Positions 22,386 to 35,765 of a DNA stretch of 64,000 nucleotides are shown here, one piece after another. Both the position numbers and the translations under genes were made by a program. Below the pieces are notes generated by a model. It did not search any database and was not told the DNA's origin. It was given only the letters and a program-made list of their open reading frames with translations. Where the stretch lies: positions 1,435,001 through 1,499,000 of the forward strand of contig JAYKKI010000075.1 of assembly GCA_039881145.1 (NCBI GenBank), in the 5' to 3' direction. This DNA is from Druceiella hillmani (taxonomy: Eukaryota > Arthropoda > Insecta > Lepidoptera > Hepialidae). Position 1 is the stretch's first letter. The number at the start of each line of letters is the position of its first letter.

Positions 22386-24697
22386 TTTTGAAAAAAATGT
22401 TTGTCAATGTTATGACATCTAGTGACACATCGCAATATTGCTGTGTCACCCTAAAATATTCTAATGATAAAATACGTTGTATTTATCGGTAGATGGCCTT
22501 ATAAAATTAATATTTACCGACATCTAGGGTTTATTAAAGTTTAAACACAACTATTTTAAAACCTGGAAAATGAATGTTAAGCGACATCTAGTTTTAAATA
22601 GATTTATTATATTTGTGAATTATCTATTGGCCAAAAGATCAGAAATAAAATCCTTTTGGGTTGTAAGTTCTAGCGTGTAATATAATTTATTTTAAGAGAA
22701 ATATTTGTGGTAAATATTGAATACATCTGGATCATAAATTCATAAAACTTTGTTTTATTGTCTATTTATTAGTACACCGCCTCAAATACTTAATCTATGG
22801 CCTCAATTTTAAATAGGTGGGAGTCACCAAATCGTCGACAGTTTTCGGTATTAAGAAATCGTTGCGAATAAAAACGAAACAATGGCAGTTCTTCTGTTAT
22901 ATATGTTCTTTCATTTGTAAAGAAAATAAACTTTTTAAATAAACAAATCAAAATGGATGACGATAGTTTTTATGTAGTGAAATATGAAATAAAAAGTTTA
23001 AAGATTTGCAACAGCAAGCTGGGAATTTAATCAAGGAAATAAATTAATAGCTGCTGCCAAAAGAAAAAAGTAAACAGTTAATAATGTGGTAACGCATAGC
23101 TACATACATTATGCATAAGTGTAGCACTAGCTCAAAGTATATAATGATGAGTACTAGGCAGGTGGCAAACATTTTTCTATGATAATGTCTTGTTTGCCGT
23201 CTTTTCTTTATAATTAGTGTTTAAAATTATTATCATTGTGCATTAAAATTTTAAAATATTGTAATATTTTGTATACGAAGGGTCGTATAATATATATTTT
23301 TTAATTTGCATATGGAGAAAATGCAAGAAACATAGATGTCGCTAAAAATCAGCCACAGCGCCATATTCCAAAAAACTTTTGGTCACCTATGTGTCAAAAT
23401 CAATATTTTTTGTTTTTATGAAATGGATAGAATTATAAAACAATGTTTCCAGCCATTAAATATTGGCGGAATACGAAAAAGAACGATTGGCAAAGGGGAG
23501 AAATTATTTAAAGCCGGCTAGGTGGGAATTTAAATGATCAAATAGAGATTAAAATTATCGATTAAGCAATTGCACAAACAAGAATGTAAATTTGTTAATA
23601 AGGACAGCTCCACCGTAATAATTACGAGATTTCATATAAAATAAGCATAATAAGTAAAGGAATAAGTTAATTCAGTGAATTATTCAGTTTCTTTTAATTC
23701 AATTAAAGAAATTTGTATACTTTATTTTGTACAATAACAAATGACTATAGTGTAACAAACATTTCATTGATTTATTATTAAACATTAATAGCATTTTGCA
23801 TGGACCTTGGAAAGATATTTTAGAGACATAATTTTTAGTTCCACAAAAGTCGTAAATGAAATGCGGTGACAGCCGTGTTATTTAATACCATCTTTCGGTC
23901 ACTAATAGGAGACGTGACTATTTTATTTCAAGTACAAGCTATATTTAAACCTTTGAATCATACGTACATTCAAGTATAATAGATGGCGCGTTGCTATGCT
24001 TGTTTAAAATTTTTCGGTTAGTAATGGAAACTTTTTATTCATTTATAATTAAACGTTTGTACAAAAGTTTTTAATTACAGTTATCGAGATATACAATGGT
24101 TGCTTAATTACAAAAATTACATAACGTCGTGCATTTTCAGTACTAGGATTGATGACTGCATAGAAAATATTCCTTTCAGAAGATTTCATTTGACATAGGC
24201 ATGTTTTGGAAGCAGAAAAACTGTTTTCAAATCAGCACAATAAATAAGCAAAAATTAATTTATTACTGAATAGTGAAATGTTAGAGAATTTTAGAGAATT
24301 TTTTTGTTATTTTCGAATTTGTTAAAAAGCTACCTTACAAAACTTTGATTATGGCTGATGGTATAGATGTGTGATAGCGAATTTACCACTAGTTAGAATA
24401 GATCGCTGCAGATTTTAGGCAGAGGCAGATTTTTAGTTAACAACTTCTTTTATAAATATAAACATAAAAATATTTTTTATATTTAAAATATTCAATATTT
24501 CAACTCAGATATGCGCATTAATAACCATGTCTAAATATTTTGTTTGTCAAAATATAAAATTATTCCATAGACGTGTAATATCCCAAATAATATTTACGCA
24601 GAGGGAAAAAATTAATAAGAATATATGCTTACATGTTTGTCAATATCGGCGTAGTATTTTATCGACACAATGCAGGAAACGGTATCAAATTTAAAGC

Positions 24698-24728
24698 CTA
24701 AGCTAACCTAATCTAACCTAACCTAACC
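24698..24728 (-). repeat. Interstitial telomere-like (TTAGG/CCTAA) repeat
   Basis: cctaagctaacctaatctaa cctaacctaacc is five to six units of CCTAA-type sequence with two changed units. TTAGG is the canonical insect telomere repeat; here it is internal and short. Confidence 0.75.
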
Positions 24729-26148
24729 GTTGGATTAAGTTACGTTAGCACTTGGAAAACTTAACACTTTATTGTTTTTTTATAAATTATTTAATTGCGC
24801 TTATACAACGCAATATACTATATTTAGACATTTTAAATAATTTTGATTTTTTCCAATATGTACACTATGTAGGGACTTCACACGAAACAGTGTAACCAAT
24901 AGTTCTTTATTTTATCGCCGTATGGCACTTGTAGCGAATTGTATTTTGCAATTATCCAAGGAAGGACAGCCCTAGCGCCGTCTATATGACATTATTGTGT
25001 TACAACAATCTAAATAGATGTGAAAAGTTTGTGAGTAACAAAAGCTATTTGCTGCAAAAATTCTGGTTAACATTTTTTTCAGTTTAGCTCAATTTTAACT
25101 CTGCTTGACATGTTTACTACAATATTTTAAATTTCATCTGTGGTTTCGATGAGTAGATTTTCTGTAATTTTTAATTTTGTTTAGTTTTTGGCGGGCATTG
25201 TATTTTTTTACTTTTTAGAGCGCAATCTATGTTCTTGCAGTGCAGTGGATCGATTGTCTATTCAACCTCGATAACTATTTGTTTCTTTATTATTTACTAT
25301 TCATTCAACGTTTTCGAACGCTTCTGAACTTTGGGATGTGTAAATAAATAATAAATTAAGAAATATTACATTTTTAACACCTAATTTTCATATTTTATTG
25401 AAGATTGAAACAAAATTCACTGGAAGAAAATCGTCGAATTCTTGTATGCAGTATTCTGGAAATTTAAAACTTTGTCTTTTGAAGTTTTTTCCAAATTTGA
25501 AAAAAATGGTAGGCGTAAGGTCTAGCAAGTTTGACGGCTAATTCCTAGCTGAGTTTCTTATAACTTTCAAACTGTTGAGGCGCGTACTTGTGCTTTAGTA
25601 GGTCGAAAAGGAAATTAATGCGTCTCTGTTGCATTCGTGTGGTCTTTTCCATCATAATTTCAAATTCTTGACATCAAATATCTGCTGTAGCTATGACGCC
25701 CAGTGAGATGAAGCTATATGGATGATACAGGCAGAGAACAATCGTATCTTTAGAATGAATTTCTTCAGACTGATTTTCCGTTTCAGACATTATTTTGTTC
25801 AAACGTCTATTGCCACGAACATTGACGTTTGTTATGCAGGATTCACTTTTAGTGACAGAAAACAATACGGTTTTGAAGTGTTACATTTTTTTTTTGATTC
25901 ATAGAGTGAAACATGCATTTAGTACACTGTTGTTCATTCAGTTCATGAGATTACACGTTCCTCGGGTTTAAAATTTTGTGTTAACGACAAAACACTTGTG
26001 TCATGATTTTTTAAACATTTCTCTGTAGTTCAAGACCATATAAGAAATGCATAAAAGAATCATAGTAAGACAATATGATAGACTTTTATGAGGGTTGCTG
26101 CGAAATTTAATGACGCTAGATGGCGCCACTGAACGGTGCGATTCTACA

Positions 26149-26204
26149 ATTGTTAGTGTCTACATTATATCTCATTTGATGGATGTAATGTAGACACTAA
26201 CAAT
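26149..26204. repeat. Perfect hairpin, 19-bp stem, 18-nt loop
   Basis: attgttagtgtctacatta (26149-26167) is exactly complementary to 26186-26204. A CTCF-like agatggcgcc lies 30 bases upstream. Confidence 0.93.
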
Positions 26205-28000
26205 CGTGTTTTTTGGTGGAATTTGATGTGGAAATTTGACTACAATTAAATTTTTGCATTAGGAAACTATAGACTAAAAGCGTGAGCTAAAAAACGGAAG
26301 AGAATGAAAGAAAAACCTTAAGGAAGGTAAAAATCGCCAAAAATTTATCTGTCAACTTTTGTTTATTACTTTTGTATTCTAAACGTTTATGATATAAATA
26401 ACAATAATAATGTTTAATACCGATATTTTTAAATGTTTATAATTTTTTAAACAGGGAATTTTTAAGATTTTTTTAACACAAATTTTCTACAAGGTAATAT
26501 ACTAATTACATTGTATTAGCAGAAAGATTCATAGAAAAATATATGGACTCAATAAGGATGGACTCAAAAATCGGATGTCAAATTTTTTTGCAGAGCAATA
26601 AGGGCATGTTATTTGATTGACAACAAAATTGAACACATTTCGTTGTAAATAAAAGAAATAAACGATCGAATTTTTCATATATGCAACAAAAGACAGCAAT
26701 TGACAGGACTTGACGTCATCAGCCATTGATAAGACGTCACTCGATACTTCGCCATCTGACATTCATTTATTCAGAACTTTAACCGATCTTCGACAGATTA
26801 AAAAAATTGACAGCAGAGCTTAAAAATTTGATTGCTTTCAGTTTTGGAGTTTGTTACGATATCGATTACTCGATTTTGAAAAGACAGAATAGGTTCCAGA
26901 ATTGGTTATTTTTTAAGTTTATTCCAAAATTTCAGTCGCTTTAATCGTTCTATATTAATAATTACCAAATTGCTTTGTTTTCTTACGTGCAATAATTTAA
27001 ATGAAAACATTGTCGAGTTTTAAATTATGACAGAGATCACATTAAAATTAAAATAAAACAGACTACTACAGTAGTTGTCAAAAAATCAAAATCAGTTGAA
27101 TTCCAAAAGACATTTCTTTGAACTCCTTCCTATAACACACATGATCACTAAGCTATCCAACAGATATACCTAGATGTAAAAACTTATACCAGCGAAAACA
27201 TTTAAAAATCTGATTTCTAAAATCTGTCAATCAGCCTGGACCAGGGTAGATTCCAATTAAAATGTTTAAATTAACAACAGACTTTTTGAAACAATAAAGT
27301 CTCAGATAGTGCGTGTAGATTTATAGACGCGCGTTACAAGTTATACTTCTTTGGCATAATACAAGAATAACTTTATTTAGCAAGCAACAATTTTATGGAA
27401 ATAAAATAATAAAAGGACTGGAGCGTGATTATAAATGTGGTTGGTAAAATATAAATTACATCAAATAATTTAATCCTTAAAATTAAAATTTATTTTCTCA
27501 TACAGATTAGTAAAAATTTTATATTTTTATCTAGAATTACGATATTATATACAATCATTTAATAATTAAACAAATTATAATTTATAAAGCAAATAAATAC
27601 ACACTGAAACTTAACTTTACTTAGAGAAATACATTAAATATATATTTTAAAAAGCTTATAAACATATTCTATTTCTGTCATAAGCTATTTCTATCAAGAA
27701 TATTCACAATATATATGAATATTTTTTATTTATTATATGGACAACTATTGAAATTACTAAAAATATTGTTTAAAAGCACATATATAACTTAGATTTGTAT
27801 GAATATAAAACACATGTTGTGTATTTACAAATACCTCAATAACTATCATGAATATAGCATCAGTCACTACAAGCATGTAAATATATTTTTAGTGTGCAAC
27901 TTCATCCTGTCGATTTTGGTTGCATAGTGCGCGCGCATCGTAAAATTTCACTCTAATATTTTTTTCATATCGTGCCTAAAGAAATATAACTTCAAAAATA

Positions 28001-28657
28001 TTTCAAGTACGAGCGGAACTCTCATTACGAAGGTTCTGTATATTTATTTAGGTTGTTATAAATATTTAAGGGCACGTGGTATTTCTATTAAACATGTTTA
28101 TGGGTAGATGGTATTTCTATTAAACTATTTACTAATATTAATTTTTACAACGTAAATATGTTGTCTACTATATCTTTCACAAAAAAAAACATAATTACTG
28201 AAATATGCACTATATTTCAGTAATTATGATATATAGACCCTTCGCTATAGTTTTCCTATAACATTTGCGTAGGTTTCTAAAAACCTATATTTTCATAATT
28301 TTGGGTTAAGTAGTTTCAGAATTAAGGGGTGAATGTATTTTTTTTATAGTTTTCAGTACATATCCGAAGATAAATTACCTAAAATTGCGAATAAAATATT
28401 TTTGGCACTTTTATAATTATGTTTTTTTAAACTTAAAACTACTATATACAGATTTTTTTTTAAATCCACATGAATGTTTTTAAGTATTAGTTATTGAGAT
28501 ATATGCGGGTTAATATATTTTATTACTGTGCCAATTTTCAAATTATTACGTCAAACGGTTTTCGAACAAAGTAGCTGTGACAAATAAACAGATAGACACG
28601 TGAATGATTTTATAACGATTCCATTTTCCTTTTTAGGTAAGGAACCTAAAAATAAAA
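28001..28657 (+). repeat. Dispersed repeat family D copy
   Basis: Opens tttcaagtacgagcggaact ctcattacgaaggttctgta and ends with aaataaacagatagacacgt, then ttttaggtaaggaacctaaaaa. It contains a perfect hairpin at 28191-28227 and the phrase gggttaagtagtttcagaat, a relative of the tandem unit at 55.7 kb. Confidence 0.55.
28191..28227. repeat. Perfect hairpin, 16-bp stem, 5-nt loop
   Basis: ataattactgaaatat, loop gcact, atatttcagtaattat. It lies inside a family D repeat copy and is absent from the other copies here. Confidence 0.93.
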
Positions 28658-28698
28658 CAAACTGAAACTAACCAATTTATTACGAGATTGTTAATTTG

Positions 28699-28990
28699 CG
28701 ATATTAAAAATGATTCTAAACTGAGCACTAGGCGATATTATAAATTATGATGATTTATGAGATAAATTATGAGAATCATTTTTAATTTCGCATAGTGCTC
28801 ACTTTGAGCACTATGCGAAATTAAAAGTGATTCTAAAATGGGCACTACGCGATGTTAAAAATGATTCTAAACCGAGCATTATGTGAAATTAAAAATTATT
28901 CTAGAATGGGCGTTACGCGATATTAAAAATCATTCTAAAACGAGCGCTACGCGAAATTAAAAATGATTCCAAAATGGTCACTACACTACT
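28699..28990 (+). repeat. 34-bp tandem array with one inverted unit
   Basis: Units of gcgaaattaaaaatgattct aaaatgggcactac begin at 28699, about 28732 (rearranged), 28815, 28849, 28883, 28917 and 28951, exactly 34 bp apart from 28815 on. A unit in reverse orientation (28772-28801) pairs with the 28805-28834 unit as a 30-bp hairpin with a 3-nt loop. Confidence 0.92.
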
Positions 28991-29321
28991 CTGAAATGGC
29001 CACTGTGCAACCTATAACTGCAACTGACAGAGAGCATCGTGATCGATGTATTTCAAAAAAATCCTGCAGCAGAAAATACTTTTTCGGGATCGACACTTGT
29101 TGGCAATTTATCATATAAAACACTTCTAGGCTTCAGTCAGGTATCGGTTTCTACATTCTTCATTATTATATACTGCCTTTAAATCCAGCCAAGTTAATAT
29201 TTGGAACAGAAGCAACTTACTTTTCCGTTTTTTCTGCATTTCTTTTTTAACTCATGTTCATGTGTGGCTCCGTTTCAAGCATTTTGATTTCGTTATGAAT
29301 ATCAAATAAATTGCTAGATCG

Positions 29322-29379
29322 TTATATATTCGCCAGATTAACACTTAGGGATTATATAGTCGCCAGATTAACACATAGG
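29322..29379 (+). repeat. 29-bp tandem duplication
   Basis: ttatatattcgccagattaa cacttagg is repeated as ttatatagtcgccagattaa cacatagg, two or three differences in 29 bases. Confidence 0.88.
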
Positions 29380-30309
29380 AACACGGTGTAGTCTTTAATT
29401 TTTCTTTATAAAACTCAAGTCAGTGTCGCATTGAATGGCACTTCTCCTCGGCAAAGTGTATTTATGGTTACTTGAAGTCGGCTAATTTGTGATTGATTTC
29501 TGTTAGAGATTCGATATCTCGTTTAATGAATAGTAAGTATTATTTCATGTCTAAGAGTGTTTTGAATATGCAATCCTTTAATTAAAGAAAAAGTCAATTA
29601 TGTCAAACTTGAGTGACGTGTACGGCATTAAAGTTACATTTGCGTGTCAGTATGTCAGTTTCCAATGATGGTTTTCTAAACGTTCTTCCGAAATGTCGCA
29701 ACTTCTCTATCACGTCTTTGAAGTGTTTGAATTAAGCACGAAACGTTGGAATTTCTACTTCAAAATGATCGTGATTTGGTCATAGAGCACTTCGCGTTTC
29801 GGTTCACATGCTGTATAATTAATCTACAGCTTAATAACGTGTAATGTAAATAGCATTCTTTAATTAATTAATAATTACCAACATAAGCATATGAAACAAG
29901 ATATATAAATTTGGTTCTAATTACTATAAAGTATACCACTGTCAAATAGATTAAGATAAAATATAATACGTTTTATATTGAAAATTTCATTAGAGCAAAA
30001 AAAATAACTGTTTCTTGTATATCTAATGCCATTGTTTATTCAACTCCACTGGCAAATCGTTCTAAAACGCATTAAATTGTTCTCATAAAATGTAAACGAA
30101 GTACGAATATGCACGTAATTATACAGATATTTTGCATAACAAGTAAAAACGAGACTGACTGCTCTACACTCCAAAGTCGGGTCGAGGCAGGCGTGCCGAT
30201 CTGAAAGATAAAGACTTGATTATCAAGAGCTGGCTAGGGCTGGCTGTGTATTAGGCTCTTAACGATGTTGCCAAGGGTAAAAATATGTTCGGTAAAAACA
30301 TTACAAACG

Positions 30310-30360
30310 TAGAAATAATCATAAACAAACACACTTTGTGTTTGTTTATGATTATTTCTA
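30310..30360. repeat. Perfect hairpin, 24-bp stem, 3-nt loop
   Basis: tagaaataatcataaacaaa caca (30310-30333), loop ctt, then the exact reverse complement (30337-30360). It is one of the two most nearly perfect in the window. Confidence 0.95.
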
Positions 30361-30715
30361 GTCGCAACAGAGTAACGGATCAAAATGATTTTTTTCATAG
30401 AGTTAGTTGGCCGGTCGAAAAATGACAAAGCTTACTTTACAAAGCTTTTTTTATGTTTTTGGGAATATTTTCATTTAAAATTGAAGAAGTACACAAATGA
30501 AATAACGAAACAACGAATATGTAATTTTTTAAAACGCTACGTATTTAATGTAAAAATGCAACAAAATCGCTCTTTTAATCCCTAATTTAGAGGGAAATGT
30601 TTTTGCCTCTATTTTCATTTATATTATAAAGTCTCGAAAATAAAAATTTAGTATTTAATTCCACATAATCGTTCTAGATTGCCGCATATTTTAATTCCTG
30701 CCAATAAATTTGGAA

Positions 30716-30765
30716 CTATAACCGAGCGAGCGAAACCGTGGGTAAAAGTTAGTCTTTTTATACAA
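30716..30765 (-). repeat. Lepidopteran-type repeat fragment, reverse orientation
   Basis: aaccgagcgagcgaaaccgt gggtaaaagttagt is the reverse complement form of the element end seen at 5658 (agcgaagccgcgggcaaaagctagt type). Only about 50 bases are recognisable. Confidence 0.45.
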
Positions 30766-32407
30766 GTTTAACTGGCAAATTTAAAACTCGTCACCGAAAA
30801 TTTTCATGTTTCCTTGTGAATAGATATTATATATTTAAAAAAAGGAGAATATATGATAGGAAAAGCATACGTTCTATCAAATATGAACACACACGCCCGT
30901 AAGTGTATATTAAAATACATTAAGTGTTTATTAACATAAACGTACATTCTATATATACATAAATAATAAAACTGTAACAGAGTTAACCGGTATAAAGTGA
31001 AAATATTTTAAAAAGAGAAATTGATTTAGCGTATAGAATGATAATAGAAACAGGACACCTTTTTTCAATTTTTTTCCGTCTGTTTGTCTGTTAATTTGTT
31101 CATCAATAACTCGAAATCTATGGGTGAGCTTTTAATGAAATTTGGCATGGTTATGTTTTATACTCTCGAGTATTTTTATTTGGATACTGCAGTTTAAAAA
31201 AAACTCCAACTTGGTTAATATAACGATATTGGTACTGCCAACGACATCTATTAGCGTTTTAGTAAACTTTACGCTCATAAGTTTTTGAGAGAACAATTTT
31301 TAAAAACTTCTTATTCAAAATTCCATGCGAACGAAGTTGCGAGCATAGTTATTTATAACGTATATCTAAACTAATGACCCGCCCCTAGATCCCCATGGAC
31401 ACACAAAGATTTTTTGACATGGTACGCGTTAATGTTTAAAACCGGCGCGTAAAATTTTGCTTACTTAAAAATGACGTCATTACTTTTAAACTATTTGTTG
31501 GAAAACTGTGGCATGTGTTGAGGAAAATTTGGTCTATAGAAGTTGAGGACGACCATAATTAAATTTAATTTGGTAATGATAAAAACTTTTGGATAATATA
31601 TACACATATGCTATACACATATGCTTAGAACTTTTTGAGATGAACAACATTGTTTCAACCTATTTCTAACGCACGTCAAGATACCTCTTCGATGTATGTT
31701 TTTTTTCGTTTTCATAGAAATTCATAGTTACAGGTCGAGTAAATTTTATAAAATATCCATATATTATACATTCAAACGATCTTCTTGAATCAGCGAGTGA
31801 AAACTGGGACAAAATACGTTCAAAACTTATTGGAAAAATCGTGTATATAAAAATAACGGATGGATGTGACGACTTCGTTTCATAGTATGTATTGGTCATT
31901 TACAATTGTGCCGTAAAGTATAGAGGTTATATTGGGCGACATTTCATATTCCGAAATGTTATGATTAGCTCTAATAATATTCAGCAGTCTTCTGACCGTC
32001 CATACTCTTGCGCTTCATCGTTGTTGAGCGCACTCGTGCGGTAAGTTAAAATTAACCCACAATAAATCAATAGAGAGAGCGACATCGTCATCATTTAATA
32101 TTACCCTCATATTTTTAAATATTTATGGTGTTATTGATGACGATTATCATGCTCACTGTGAATTAATGAACATAAGCCTCCCCTAAACCGTCTATCTCAT
32201 TATGCTGGCGATGTCACGACTCTAAAGTTTCTACTCTCCTGCCTGGATGTTATCTGTATCATTGGTCTTCGCTCGACCAAATCTTTGGTTTCTAGTTAGG
32301 TGTCTCCATTCTGTCAGCCCACAATTCCATCAATCTTATCTCTAAATCTCTAGCACTAGCTCGACTTAACAGTCTCGTAGATATACTCGCAGCATTGTTT
32401 TATCTAA

Positions 32408-32499
32408 AGCTTTTTACGCGTTTTGCTCTTTATCCAGAGTATCGTTATTATATATAGCTCTTTGCGCGTTTTGATCTTTATTCAGAGTATCATTATTAG
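32408..32499 (+). repeat. 48-bp tandem duplication
   Basis: agctttttacgcgttttgct ctttatccagagtatcgttatta (32408) recurs at 32456 as agctctttgcgcgttttgat ctttattcagagtatcattatta. Confidence 0.9.
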
Positions 32500-32975
32500 A
32501 CACTAAAATAAGATATAAACAAATAATATTAAAACAATTCACAGGATATATAAGGTAAAGAAAAACGAATTAAAAAACATAATTTTTTCTAACGACTTCC
32601 AAATATCTTTGGTTGAAACGGAAATGTATTCTCTTTTTTTCTCTAATTACTGTAATTATACGTTTCGATTTAAGAACATCGATTAAGATATTAGAACATA
32701 ACTCATATCTTGAGGAGACTGATCTTTAAAATTGTTGACCGGTTAATTTGGACCTTACATGTTATTAAATGCGACAAAATGGATACTGAGCCTGAAAATG
32801 GCTTCGATCATAAATTCGAAAGCATTTGAGAGACGAATTTATTTAAAAGATCTTCAGTTACATCAAGAGAAAAAACAGTTATATAGTCAAATATAATAAC
32901 TCCATCACTTAAACATTCCAATTCAAGGAAAGAAAGCTTTAATTTACGGATGATAAAATTTTTAACAGACTTAAT

Positions 32976-33220
32976 TTATAATAAAAGCTCGCAGCCCTGG
33001 CTGCTGTTGCCAGCTAAAACAGATTGTCAGTTAGCAAGACGGATGTGGTGCATAGTAATTAGACGGTAAGTACCCACATCGCTTGGCTAGGCACAGACGT
33101 ACTCAGTTTCGCTCGGACGAGCGGGCTCCCGGCCAAATAGGCGCGCAATTAGAGCGGCATCTAGCAGCATCCCTCTGTCATCTTGCGAAACTCGGAGCGG
33201 GCATGCGTGGCGGTGATCAA
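32976..33220 (+). promoter_or_regulatory. CpG-richer patch with donor-like site; possible first exon
   Basis: Unlike its surroundings this stretch is CpG-rich (gctcggacgagcgggctccc ggcc, ggcgcgcaattagagcggc). It includes tataataaaagc at 32978, an Inr-like ttgtcagttagc at about 33024 and a strong donor agacg|gtaagt with GT at 33066-33067. No downstream exon is visible here. The 65-codon ORF at 33083-33280 is not convincing. Confidence 0.3.
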
Positions 33221-33329
33221 GTAATCGAAGCATGTAACATTTGCAAGTGCATAGAAAAATGTTATATTAATTACATATAAGGTCTAATTATATTTTTTAT
33301 TTCTATGTATTATTTCTATGTATTAATGG

Positions 33330-33690
33330 TGTATTTTGTCGGTATGTCAAATCTTCTTTAATACATCATCAAAACCGGTGGTTGAAGATTACCTGCACCG
33401 CTAATGAGGAAAAGTAAACAATTAAAAATTATTTTTTAAATTATTTCATTCACTATATATTATTTCTCAAAGGTGTTTATATTGTAAACAGCGCCATCTA
33501 TTAACAAACGGCCCGACAGTCGTTCAAACAGATTATTTAAAACAATGCTCTCAATTGACATTTTTTTACATTAAGACTTTTATTAATACCTTTAAAAATA
33601 AAATACTTTTCATTTACTTATTTTCATATTATATTAATTACCATTCGCTGAGTTGCGAATTATTCGCACGGGCCAACTAGTATATCTTAC
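33330..33690 (-). repeat. Dispersed repeat family E, reverse copy
   Basis: Inverted relative of 43140-43570. Shared blocks in order: atacatcatcaaaaccggtg, gaagattacctgcaccgct, ttctcaaaggtgtttatatt, gtaaacagcgccatctatt, cttttcatttacttattttc and gttgcgaattattcgcacgg. It is non-coding. Confidence 0.65.
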
Positions 33691-35765
33691 TTTTCGTAAT
33701 AAATTGATTCGCACTGAAGATAAAAAGTCGTATTAAATGTGGAAAACCTGAGTAAAATATAGAAGCTAACATCTTAATCTATAAATATATATTTTTTATA
33801 GTCGAATATCTTATTAATTTTGTGAATTTTGTAACGTAGTATAAAAAGAGAGCTGCTTGCATCGCAATTAGCTCGTAACGAGTCACAAATTTCCCATTTT
33901 TCTGTCACCCGAACGTCCCCGAATTGAAAATGGTGACTGTAATTTTTAAATTTTTTTTTTCATAATAATAAAGAGCTCTAGAAAGCGAATGAACGTCGAT
34001 AGCCTACTTCTTCAACTTAAAAAATACTCGATCTCTTAATTTGAAAAACTTCAGTTTCGGGAAATTTCTTATAAAATTTTTAGCGCGTAGAATAACGTAA
34101 TTCAGTTGCTGGTAGTTTTTTTTTAAAAGTAGTGTTATGGTTTTATACTTCGCATTATGAAAAATTGATGAGAGTGTAATTTTAAGAATACAGGATGAAG
34201 TTGGCAGAGATGCAACATAAAAACGACACCATGAAGTTGCTCACAAAACATTTTTTATTTATATTTGCAATTTCAAACCTAACATTTGTTAAATATTAAA
34301 TTTTGTTTCATTTTTCTAGTTTACAGAAAATTTTGTTGCCAAATTATTTTTGTATCAAGGTATATTTTTTATATAATTAAGGGTGCTCTAAAACTATTTA
34401 TTTTTAACTAATTTCAAGACGAAAGTAGCTTTGAATTGTGCTTTTTTCATTTTGTATCTGATGTTTAATATTATGATATTTAATATTTGATATTTAAATT
34501 GATTCTTTTATAGTCATTATCTACTATAAAACCTTTACAGTATACTTAAATAGATTAAATTTTATCATTAAAACATACACGAATAAGAAAAAAATAAATA
34601 CAACAAAACTGTAACCAAAAACAAAGTACACTTAACATTATAAAAATAACTAAGTAGAAAAAACTTCTTGTGAACAGTATATACACATATTGATCAGTAT
34701 ACACGAGCATGTTGCACTGAAGAAGCGTACCAACTAATACTGTTAATGTCTTCAACAAAAAAAAAATGGTGCAGCCACAACGCACCTATTTTATTGGGCA
34801 ACGGAAACTTATATAAAGTCTAAAAAGGTGCATAAAAAACAAAAAAAAAACAAAAAAAGAAATAAATAAACAAAATATAAGTAATAAAAAACAATGTGAT
34901 GAGTCAAGACAAAATATATCTTGGAGTAACATAAAATATATTTTAGTGAGGTGTAAATCAAAATTATTTTTGTTATTGCTAGTTTGCAGTCATTCAGTCC
35001 ACACAGTGGTAAGACAGGGCAGTGGTAACACAAAACCGGGTACTACGATGTAAAATACCACATTGAGAACACGAATTACCACAATTTAATTTCACTTATA
35101 TACAAAAAACGAAATTATGGTAATTCATATCTTTACTATATATTATGATTTATTATAGTATTTTAAATTGGATTTCTCGGGTTTAGTGTAGGTCACTATT
35201 AGGCGGACTGCTTTTACTTCATTGCGGGTATTTTTTTTAATTGGCGCTATTCTTATACTAATTTTCCCAAAGGAATGAGCTGTAACCTCTTTGCTGGAAT
35301 TAAAAGTTAATAATAATGCAAAAAAAACTTGAAATAACAACTTTCGTTTGTTTTTTGAAGAAATTAATTTCTTTTTGCTTTTTCTTTAAGAATTTCTCTT
35401 TTTAGCGAGGTTAGGAGAAAAATTAAAACATTTAAATGTATTTCCAAAACATTTCGTTGGTTCATACGTTCCATTCGAAACACAGAAACACGCACATTTT
35501 TTTAATTCCATAAGTGAAATAAAATGAATTTCCATCAAACATTTAGATTTCATCCTTCGGACGCTTGAGAATAAATTAAACCTCTCAAATATGAACAGAA
35601 CTTACACTGTTAGGGTTTCATCCCCGTTTTCATACGTATCAGAATTTAAGCAATTAAGGGAGAATTTTACTTTTGTTAAAATATTGCGAGGGAGCATTTT
35701 ACTTTTAATAACCTCTTACACATATTTATATTATTGCTTAGTACATTCCCACAGGCGTAAAAAAA

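Larger units (their letters stand above)
22390..28000. other. No gene seen
   Basis: After the intronless gene, the phrase gacatctag recurs near 22415, 22520 and 22585. Beyond that there are only the telomere-like block (24698) and the hairpin at 26149. Small ORFs at 23336, 25674-25904 and 26529 have no recognisable motif. Confidence 0.65.
28991..32975. other. No gene seen
   Basis: AT-rich. Contains the 29-bp and 48-bp duplications, the 24-bp hairpin at 30310 and a lepidopteran repeat fragment at 30716. Otherwise nothing was identified. Confidence 0.65.

Noticed and set aside
23336..23521. 61-codon ORF ending KRTIGKGEKLFKAG
   Set aside because: The last 30 residues look protein-like, but there is no acceptor, no partner exon and no family that I can name.
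28699..28990. CRISPR-like array
   Set aside because: Units are contiguous 34-bp repeats without unique spacers, in a eukaryotic genome.
33083..33280. 65-codon ORF MARHRRTQFRSDE..
   Set aside because: Begins just after a strong donor site in CpG-rich sequence; composition reflects GC content and it ends in AT-rich noise.
34555..35033. Membrane proteins on the minus strand
   Set aside because: Phe/Leu/Tyr/Cys-rich strings from AT-rich DNA; no start context, no conserved motif.
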